Assembly (NCBI GenBank): GCA_016874755.1
Contig: VGTH01000003.1
Span: 62,001 to 126,000, forward strand
Direction: 5' to 3'
DNA length: 64,000 bases
DNA from: Deltaproteobacteria bacterium
GTDB taxonomy: Bacteria; Desulfobacterota; Binatia; UBA9968
This document shows positions 58,542 through 64,000 of the stretch, piece by piece. The position numbers and the translations under genes are program-made. The notes beneath the pieces were generated by a model, which saw nothing but the letters and a program-made list of their open reading frames with translations, searched no databases and had not been told where the DNA came from. The number at the start of each line of letters is the position of its first letter. Within the stretch, counting starts at the first letter, position 1.

Positions 58542-59384
58542 ATGGCAGAACCAGGACCCCTTTGTGTTTTCGAGAAGCGCGATCCCCATATCGCGATCAT
58601 TCGGCTCAACCGGCCGGAGAAGAAAAATTCCATCAGCCGCGACCTTTATTGGGCGCTCGATGAGTGTTGGCAAAAGGCCAAGAACGACGACGATGTTTGG
58701 AGTATCATTTTGACCGGCACCGCCGACTCGTTCTGCTCCGGCGGCGATTTGAAAGAAAACCTGGCCTTCGCCCGCGGCGAAATGAAAGGGCCGCGTTCGG
58801 GGCCACGGGGCTACTCCGATATCCGCAGCTTGAAAATGCACAAGCCGGTGATCGGCGCGATCAACGGCTACGCCGTCGGCGGTGGGTTCAGCCTGTCTTT
58901 GGCTTGCCACATCCGCTATTGCGTGCCGCAGTCCAAGTTCGGCTGCTCGGAAGTGCGCTGGTCGCATTTAGCCGCCTGGCCCCACTACCTCTGCCAACTC
59001 CCCACCGGCTGGGGCTACTGGTTCGCCCTCACCGGCCAGATGATCGACGCTGAAACCGCTTTTCGTCTCGGGTTAGTGCAGAAGATTTGCGAGCCCGACA
59101 AATTAATCGACGAGTGCGTCGCCTTGGCCACGACGATCAACAACAACGGCCGCTTGATCGCCCAACACACGATGGAATTCGTCGAAGACAAGTTATTCTA
59201 CGAGATCCAGGGCTGGGAAAAAGCCTTCCAGATCCACCGCGAGTTCTACGCCCACCTGCGCGACAGCAAAGCCTACGACGAAGGCTCCGCCGCGTTCGCG
59301 CAACGGCGTAAACCGCAATTCGACCAAGAATATTACGACGAGAAGACCCGGCCCGCGGGCGTAGCACCGGCGGCGAAGAAATAA
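58542..59384 (+). CDS. Enoyl-CoA hydratase/isomerase family protein
   Basis: A 280-residue crotonase-fold protein with GGGAGG before the ATG. IAIIRLNRPEKKNSISRDLY, SIILTGTADSFCSGGDLKEN and INGYAVGGGFSLSLACHIRY give the two oxyanion-hole elements. FGCSEVRWSHLAAWPHYLCQ has a catalytic-type Glu (SEV) position. FALTGQMIDAETAFRLGLVQ follows. It could hydrate an enoyl-CoA or act as a dienoyl-CoA or carboxyl-CoA processing enzyme. It is the last gene of the plus-strand CoA cluster. A strong terminator begins 26 bases after its stop. Confidence 0.86.
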   Translation: MAEPGPLCVFEKRDPHIAIIRLNRPEKKNSISRDLYWALDECWQKAKNDDDVWSIILTGTADSFCSGGDLKENLAFARGEMKGPRSGPRGYSDIRSLKMHKPVIGAINGYAVGGGFSLSLACHIRYCVPQSKFGCSEVRWSHLAAWPHYLCQLPTGWGYWFALTGQMIDAETAFRLGLVQKICEPDKLIDECVALATTINNNGRLIAQHTMEFVEDKLFYEIQGWEKAFQIHREFYAHLRDSKAYDEGSAAFAQRRKPQFDQEYYDEKTRPAGVAPAAKK

Positions 59385-59409
59385 CCTTACTGCTTGAGCG
59401 ATGAAAACA

Positions 59410-59450
59410 ACGGCGCGGCGAAGTTAACTTTGCCGCGCCGTTTCTTCTTA
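59410..59450 (+). terminator. Rho-independent terminator after the CoA gene cluster
   Basis: cggcgcggcgaag and its inverse ctttgccgcgccg form a stem of about 13 pairs (nine perfect G/C-rich pairs plus four more) around the loop ttaa, followed by tttcttctt. It lies just after the stop at 59384 and fits an intrinsic terminator for the plus-strand run. Confidence 0.85.
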
Positions 59451-59729
59451 GGCTGAAGGAACTCTTAAGAGCGCTTCTACAGGCTGCTGAGCATGAACGG
59501 ACTTCATTCTCCGCCGTTTAAGCCGCTGAGATTGCGGCTAGTGAATAGCTAAGCGACGTGTTACTCTTTGACTATGTCGCAACAAAGCCTAGAAACAGGC
59601 TTTCGACTCCTGCACTGCTTGAAGAATTGACGCTGGCAGAGCGCGCCCTTCTTGACCGATTACCGCGCTAAAATTCTTGGGGCACCGAGAGCACCTGACC
59701 AAGACTGGGTAAGAATCAACTGTGCCAGC

Positions 59730-59888
59730 TTATTCCCCAAGAATCTTCACGACCTCGACCGCCAGCTCGGCGACGCTACTCGACCTGATCACATCACCGC
59801 GCCGAAACGTTTCAACCTTCCGGTAAACACCATTGACAGGCTCCGAATGCTTCTCGATGGTTTCAGCGGGAAGGTTGGCACAACGAGA
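59730..59888 (-). pseudogene. Uma2 family endonuclease C-terminal remnant
   Basis: One minus-strand frame reads RCANLPAETIEKHSEPVNGV, YRKVETFRRGDVIRSSSVAE and LAVEVVKILGE before TAA. The Y-R-x-V-E-x-x-x-x-G-D-x-I-x-S pattern is the C-terminal part of Uma2-type PD-(D/E)XK proteins. An upstream in-frame stop (59889-59891) and the lack of the N-terminal two thirds show that it is a remnant. The identification rests on pattern only. Confidence 0.45.
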
Positions 59889-59967
59889 TCATACTAAGAC
59901 CGAGCAGCGCAGTCAAAACAACGATTCTCACGATTCTTAGGCGCCTGGGTCGTCGCAGCACCAATAA

Positions 59968-60006
59968 AAAGGGGCAGGCCGATCATCTCGGCTTGCCCCT
60001 TTCAGT
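59968..60006 (-). terminator. Terminator of the UbiD gene
   Basis: Read on the minus strand, gaaaggggcaagccgagatg and tcggcctgcccc form a stem of about 13 pairs (one mismatch) followed by tttttattgg. It begins 20 bases after the UbiD stop. Confidence 0.8.
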
Positions 60007-60025
60007 TGATGCTATTTTCTAACGA

Positions 60026-61462
60026 CTACTTCTTGCCGTTGCCAAACAACTCCGCACCCCACTTCTTCGCCGTGGCGTCGAGCACTTCGCGGCTCGACTC
60101 GGCGACCGGCGGGAAGTCCTTCATCCACTCGTAGGGACGGGTCGCATCGATAATGGCGCGCGAGTTGAAGCCCTTCTTGGTCGGATGGATGACCGGGTCG
60201 AGCGGGCCGCTCCAGCAGCGGCGCAGGATGTCGATGTCGGCCTCGGGTTCACAGCGGGAGGACATCGCCCAGATGACATCATCGGTGTTGGACGGATCGA
60301 TATCGTCGTCGACAACCACCACGAAGCGGCCTAAGTAAGCGCCGGCGTGGCATTGCGAGGCGATCACCGCGGCCTGCTTGGCATGGCCTGGATAGCGTTG
60401 TTTGATCGACACGATCATCATCAAGCGGCTGCCGCCGGAAACCGTGAGCCATACGCCTTTGACGTCCGGCACGCCGGCCTTTTCCATTTCATCCCAGATC
60501 AAAGCAGAGCGCATATAAGAGCGGTACCAGCCCAACTCCGCCGGCGGGCGCCCTGGAGGGGAGCCCAAGATAATCGGATCGTTGCGATGATACAGCGCTT
60601 TCACTTCGACCCAGGGCTCGGCGCGCTCCGCGCTGGCATAATAACCGGTCCATTCACCGAAGGGGCCTTCGGTGGTCGGGTGGTCGAAATGAACGTCGCC
60701 TTCGATAACGATTTCTGCGTTGGCGGGGATCGGCAAGCCTGAGTATGGGCCTTCGACCATTTCGAAGGGCTCATTGCGCATGCCGCCGATGAATTCGTAT
60801 TCGGGAATACCGTAGGGCACTTCGATGCTGCCCGCGAGAAATGTCAGCGGGTCATGGCCGAACGACATCGCCATTTTGAAGGGCTGGCCGCTGGCTTGAT
60901 ATTTTTCGCGCTGAATGCGGCCATGCTTGCCGGGCGAAATGTAGAAACCGACTTTGTTCTTGTCATGGATCATGACGCGGTAGGTGCCGTAGTTGACCCA
61001 GCCTTCATCCGGGTCGCGGGTGATGTCGACGCTGCCGGTGCCGATGTAGCGGCCGCCGTCTTTGTCGTGCCACTTAGGCGTCGGGAACTTGAACATGTCG
61101 ATATCGCCTTCTTTGTAGACGTTATCGAAGAGCGGGCTTTTCTTGACGAACTTGGCCGGCAGCGGTTTGATCTTTTTGTAGTGGTCCTTCCAGATTTTGA
61201 CGAAATCCATTTTGGTGTCGCCGGCCGGCAAGCCCAAAGTGAGAGCGAGGCGTTTACGCGAAGACAACGAATTGGACAGCACGCGGTAGCCCTTGGGATA
61301 GCCTTTGATATCTTCAAACAAAACCGCCGGGCCGTCTTCTTTGTGCGCGACGATTTCGGTGATCGCGCCGATTTCCAGATTCCAGTCGCAGCCTTTGAGG
61401 GTTTTTAACTCCCCCATTTCTTCGGCGATCTGGATCCAGTCTCTGAGATCCTGATATTCCAT
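60026..61462 (-). CDS. UbiD family decarboxylase
   Basis: A 478-residue protein, near the normal length for UbiD (about 480-500). The ATG at 61462 follows TAGGAGG. EYQDLRDWIQIAEEMGELKT is the usual start. PKWHDKDGGRYIGTGSVDIT, GKHGRIQREKYQASGQPFKM and GPFGEWTGYYASAERAEPWV hold the prenylated-FMN and catalytic Glu-Arg-Glu regions. RFVVVVDDDIDPSNTDDVIW is another conserved block. The family decarboxylates or carboxylates aromatic and unsaturated acids with prenyl-FMN made by UbiX. UbiX is not in this window. A catabolic decarboxylase is at least as likely as ubiquinone synthesis here. Confidence 0.9.
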   Translation of the reverse strand: MEYQDLRDWIQIAEEMGELKTLKGCDWNLEIGAITEIVAHKEDGPAVLFEDIKGYPKGYRVLSNSLSSRKRLALTLGLPAGDTKMDFVKIWKDHYKKIKPLPAKFVKKSPLFDNVYKEGDIDMFKFPTPKWHDKDGGRYIGTGSVDITRDPDEGWVNYGTYRVMIHDKNKVGFYISPGKHGRIQREKYQASGQPFKMAMSFGHDPLTFLAGSIEVPYGIPEYEFIGGMRNEPFEMVEGPYSGLPIPANAEIVIEGDVHFDHPTTEGPFGEWTGYYASAERAEPWVEVKALYHRNDPIILGSPPGRPPAELGWYRSYMRSALIWDEMEKAGVPDVKGVWLTVSGGSRLMMIVSIKQRYPGHAKQAAVIASQCHAGAYLGRFVVVVDDDIDPSNTDDVIWAMSSRCEPEADIDILRRCWSGPLDPVIHPTKKGFNSRAIIDATRPYEWMKDFPPVAESSREVLDATAKKWGAELFGNGKK

Positions 61463-61607
61463 CTTTCCTCCTAAATTTGTGGCGACAAACTGAGCTGAAA
61501 CAATGCCCGAACTTAGCCGATCTCGAAGTTACAATCAAGACGGCGAATTTCTCGAAGTCCGCGAAGTTTCAATTGAAAATCGCGCACCGTCATGTTACCC
61601 ATCGTCT

Positions 61608-62078
61608 GTGTCGGAGAAGTTGAAGCAAACCGACGAGCTGCGCGAAATCGTTAGGCAGGCGAAGCGAAACGGCCGCAAAGTTGTCTTTACCAACGGCTGC
61701 TTCGACATTCTGCACCGTGGTCACCTGGAAATCTTGCGCGGAGCGAAAAGTTACGGCGACATCCTAATCGTCGCCCTCAACACCGACCGTTCGGTGCGCA
61801 GCATCAAAGGGCCGTCACGCCCGGTGGTAGCGGAAAGCGACCGCGCCGAGTTGATCGCTGCGTTGGAGATGGTAGATTACGTGATTCTATTTGACGAATT
61901 GGAACCCACCGGCTTGATCGCCGAGCTTGAGCCGGACGTCTTGGTCAAGGGCGGCGATTACGGCATCGATCGAGTTGTCGGTGCCGACGTTGTGCGCCGC
62001 TACGGGGGCGAAGTTGCCGTGGTTCCGTTCGTGCAGGGTTTTTCGACCAGCGCTATTATCGAAAGGATAAGAGGTTAA
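61608..62078 (+). CDS. rfaE2: D-beta-D-heptose 1-phosphate adenylyltransferase (RfaE2/HldE C-domain type)
   Basis: A nucleotidyltransferase of about 156 residues. The family begins at about [20 protein letters not shown], and the catalytic HxGH is in [40 protein letters not shown] and [20 protein letters not shown] follow, ending [12 protein letters not shown]. It makes ADP-heptose for lipopolysaccharide core, a Gram-negative trait. The start is uncertain: GTG at 61608 gives the family length; an ATG at 61503 would add 35 residues not typical of the family. The stop is six bases before the L28 start, so the two genes are coupled. Confidence 0.85.
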   Translation: MSEKLKQTDELREIVRQAKRNGRKVVFTNGCFDILHRGHLEILRGAKSYGDILIVALNTDRSVRSIKGPSRPVVAESDRAELIAALEMVDYVILFDELEPTGLIAELEPDVLVKGGDYGIDRVVGADVVRRYGGEVAVVPFVQGFSTSAIIERIRG

Positions 62079-62084
62079 AGAACA

Positions 62085-62276
62085 ATGGCGAGGATATGCA
62101 CTATTTGCGGCAAGGGCCGGTCGGTGGGTCACAACGTTAGCCATGCCAATAACAAAACCAAGCGCGTCTGGCAGCCCAATTTGAAAAGGGTCAAAGCGAA
62201 ATTTGGGCTCACCGTGCGCCGTGCCCTGGTGTGCACCGACTGCATTCATTCGGGGCGAGTCCAAAAGGTCGCGTGA
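62085..62276 (+). CDS. rpmB: 50S ribosomal protein L28
   Basis: A 63-residue protein. [40 protein letters not shown] and [19 protein letters not shown] show the whole L28 family. It has two CxxC pairs (CTIC and CTDC), which is the zinc-binding form of L28. It is directly downstream of rfaE2 and convergent with the RelA/SpoT gene. It marks a housekeeping region of the chromosome. Confidence 0.93.
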   Translation: MARICTICGKGRSVGHNVSHANNKTKRVWQPNLKRVKAKFGLTVRRALVCTDCIHSGRVQKVA

Positions 62277-62331
62277 AGATGGATAGGCGGCCCAACGTTT
62301 TCCTCCTCCATCGTCTAGTGTCTTGGTTTGT

Positions 62332-64000
62332 TCAGTGCAGCTCTTCCTTGGCCCCTTCGCTTTCAACCTTCCCGCCGGTGCGGCCACGTCCGCGCACCGC
62401 TTTGTAGACACCCTTCACTTTGGAGACATTCCTGAGCACTTCTTTTAAGTGCTCAGAGTTTTTGATCATCACTTCGAAAGTATTGAGCGCTTTCTGGCCG
62501 GAAAAAGTATGAATCTGCGCCCGCGCGATGTTGGCGTCGGCGCTGGTGATCGCCGCGCTAATGGCGGCGAGCAAGCCCGGCTGATCGATGCAGGTGACCT
62601 CGATCTTGACCGGCCTCGGCTGCTGATTCTCCTCTTCCCAACTCACCTCGATCTTGCGATGGGGATCGCTCTCTAACACCGTCGGGCAGCCGATCGTATG
62701 GACTGTGACACCGCGCCCGCGAGTGATAAACCCGACGATGTTTTCGCCTGGCAGCGGATGGCAACATAACGCGAAACGGACCAGCACGTCCTCGACACCC
62801 TTGACGCGAATGCCCAGACTGCGGCGTTGCTTTGACACTAGTCGAAACAAATTCTGCAGCGCCCCGTCGGCTTTTTTGCTGCCGACTTCCAACTTATCCG
62901 GCGGCACCAGCTTGGCAAGCAGGCTGCGAGTCGTGATGCGACCGTAGCCGAGGGCCGAGAGCAGCGATTCCTCGTCGCTCAGGCCCAACTCTCGGGTCAG
63001 CCAATCGATCTTTCCTTGGCTCTTTAGCGTGGAAAAGTCGAGCTGATAATGATGCAGGTCGTGATCGAGAATCTCCCGGCCCAGCACCAAGCTGCGCTCG
63101 CGCTGCTGGGTCTTTAACCAGGCGCGGATTTTTGACTTGGCACGCGGCGTCTTGATCCACTTGAGCCAGTCGCGGCTCGGGGTTTGCTGCGGTGTCGTGA
63201 TGATTTCAACCGTATCGCCGCTACGCAAAAGATACTTGAGCGAGACCAGCTGCCCATTCACCCGCGCGCCCGAGCAATGATGGCCAACTTCGGAGTGAAT
63301 GCGGTAGGCAAAATCAACCACGGTGGAGCCTTTCGGGAAATTGAGCAGATCACCGTTGGGCGTAAACACGTACATCTGCGTGGCAAACAAGTCTTCCTTG
63401 AGGCTGTGCAAGAACTCCTGGGGATCCTGCAGGTTTTCCTGCCATTCGAGTAGTTGGCGCAGCCAGGAGTAGCGCCGAATATCGCTGACCGGAAACTCGT
63501 CGCCTTCCTTGTAGCGCCAGTGGGCGGCGATGCCTTCCTCCGCCACTCGGTGCATTTCATGGGTGCGAATTTGAATTTCGATGCGCTCACCGTAGGGACC
63601 GATCAAGGTGGTGTGCAGCGACTGATACATGTTGGGTTTAGGCAGTGCGATATAGTCCTTGAAGCGCCCCGGCACCGGGCGCCATTGGCCATGCACGACG
63701 CCAAGGGCTTCGTAGCACTCGCGCGGCGTGTCGACCAGAATGCGAAAGGCAACCAGGTCGTAGATTTGATCGTATAGGAGATTCTGGCTCTCCATCTTCT
63801 GGTAGATACTAAAAAAATGTTTAGGCCGCCCGGATATTTCGGCGTCGATGCCTTCGGCTTCCAGCTTGCGGCGCATCACCGAAATCACTTCTTCGATGTA
63901 TTTGTCTCGATCGGTTTTCTTTTTGGCAACATTGCGCTTCAACTGGTAGTAAATTTCCGGATGTAAATACTTGAGAGCCAGATCTTCGAGCTCGGTTTTG
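62332..64000 (-). CDS. RelA/SpoT family (p)ppGpp synthetase/hydrolase, N-terminal part outside window
   Basis: The frame is open through the window edge, so the start and the HD hydrolase domain are missing here. What is visible runs in order as follows. First is the synthetase domain (RPKHFFSIYQKMESQNLLYD, QIYDLVAFRILVD, RFKDYIALPKPNMYQSLHTT). Next is the TGS domain (MYVFTPNGDLLNFPKGSTVV, YRIHSEVGHHCSGARVNGQL). A helical region with a conserved Cys-His segment (RFALCCHPLPGENIVGFITR) follows. A C-terminal ACT domain (VTCIDQPGLLAAISAAITSA) ends the chain. It is the stringent-response enzyme that makes and probably degrades (p)ppGpp. The RFKDYIA and QSLHT synthetase motifs are intact. Confidence 0.92.
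   Translation of the reverse strand, partial: KTELEDLALKYLHPEIYYQLKRNVAKKKTDRDKYIEEVISVMRRKLEAEGIDAEISGRPKHFFSIYQKMESQNLLYDQIYDLVAFRILVDTPRECYEALGVVHGQWRPVPGRFKDYIALPKPNMYQSLHTTLIGPYGERIEIQIRTHEMHRVAEEGIAAHWRYKEGDEFPVSDIRRYSWLRQLLEWQENLQDPQEFLHSLKEDLFATQMYVFTPNGDLLNFPKGSTVVDFAYRIHSEVGHHCSGARVNGQLVSLKYLLRSGDTVEIITTPQQTPSRDWLKWIKTPRAKSKIRAWLKTQQRERSLVLGREILDHDLHHYQLDFSTLKSQGKIDWLTRELGLSDEESLLSALGYGRITTRSLLAKLVPPDKLEVGSKKADGALQNLFRLVSKQRRSLGIRVKGVEDVLVRFALCCHPLPGENIVGFITRGRGVTVHTIGCPTVLESDPHRKIEVSWEEENQQPRPVKIEVTCIDQPGLLAAISAAITSADANIARAQIHTFSGQKALNTFEVMIKNSEHLKEVLRNVSKVKGVYKAVRGRGRTGGKVESEGAKEELH

Noticed and set aside
59652-59897. Plus-strand open frame of 81 codons after the CoA cluster.
   Set aside because: No family resemblance, and the opposite strand carries a plausible Uma2 remnant over the same bases.
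1-64000. tRNA, rRNA, riboswitch, phage and plasmid features.
   Set aside because: No tRNA-like cloverleaf, rRNA, integrase, replication gene or recognised riboswitch could be identified by reading. A covariance search could still find small RNAs.

Overview
The window looks like one strand-mixed, gene-dense stretch of a chromosome from an uncultured Gram-negative bacterium, probably a soil or sediment lineage of the former Deltaproteobacteria (Binatia-like) or a similar group such as Rokubacteria/NC10. This placement is inference. It rests on the moderately high GC, the heptose enzyme RfaE2, the very large number of periplasmic binding proteins, amidohydrolases and CoA transferases, and many short palindromic repeats between genes. 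No plasmid, phage or rRNA/tRNA signature was seen.

Layout. 1-2.1 kb (+): end of a luciferase-type flavin oxidoreductase, a glyoxalase-like protein, a small exported protein and a class II aldolase. 2.1-11.0 kb (-): a run of M20-like hydrolase, Fe-type ABC permease, two Fe-type binding proteins, flavin oxidoreductase, opine-dehydrogenase-like protein, NMT1-type binding protein and a DUF411 protein. 11.1-14.6 kb (+): amidohydrolase, Gfo/Idh/MocA oxidoreductase, amidohydrolase. 14.7-19.3 kb (-): bicupin, amidohydrolase, M29/NicX-like metalloenzyme, DapA-like aldolase. 19.5-21.9 kb (+): bicupin and amidohydrolase. 21.9-25.8 kb (-): two binding proteins, a BNR-repeat protein and a UGSC-family protein. 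26-28.8 kb (+): a broken binding protein, an MFS transporter and a hypothetical. 29-38 kb (-): decarboxylase-like protein, bicupin, amidohydrolase, binding proteins, exported methyltransferase, amidohydrolase. 38.1-45.7 kb (+): radical SAM protein, MmgE/PrpD, two binding proteins, OCD family, enoyl-CoA hydratase. 45.8-55.5 kb (-): CoA transferase, PhnD-like protein, MutL/GlmL, more binding proteins, DUF2007, two enoyl-CoA hydratases. 55.7-59.4 kb (+): two CoA transferases and an enoyl-CoA hydratase. 59.4-64 kb: UbiD, RfaE2, L28 and RelA/SpoT, of which the last three look like core chromosome.

The most important observation is two genes with an in-frame TGA where a conserved redox Cys is expected, each followed at the right distance by a strong hairpin with a G-U-containing apical loop. 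One is a DUF411 metal-binding protein (TGA at 10885-10887, motif Sec-G-C-C). The other is a UGSC-family protein (TGA at 25558-25560, motif Sec-G-S-C). Together they suggest a selenocysteine-using organism. The UGSC family is already known as a (seleno)protein family. A selenocysteine DUF411 protein is, to my knowledge, not a standard member of the list.

The rest reads as a catabolic island for small organic, probably aromatic, acids. Bicupin (gentisate-dioxygenase-like) genes sit next to TIM-barrel amidohydrolases three times. Fifteen intact solute-binding proteins are accompanied by only one permease gene and no ATPase gene. CoA transferases, enoyl-CoA hydratases, UbiD and MmgE/PrpD could feed products into acyl-CoA metabolism. 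Gene decay is visible: three binding-protein remnants, a GxxExxY remnant inside a terminal-inverted-repeat element, and a Uma2 remnant.
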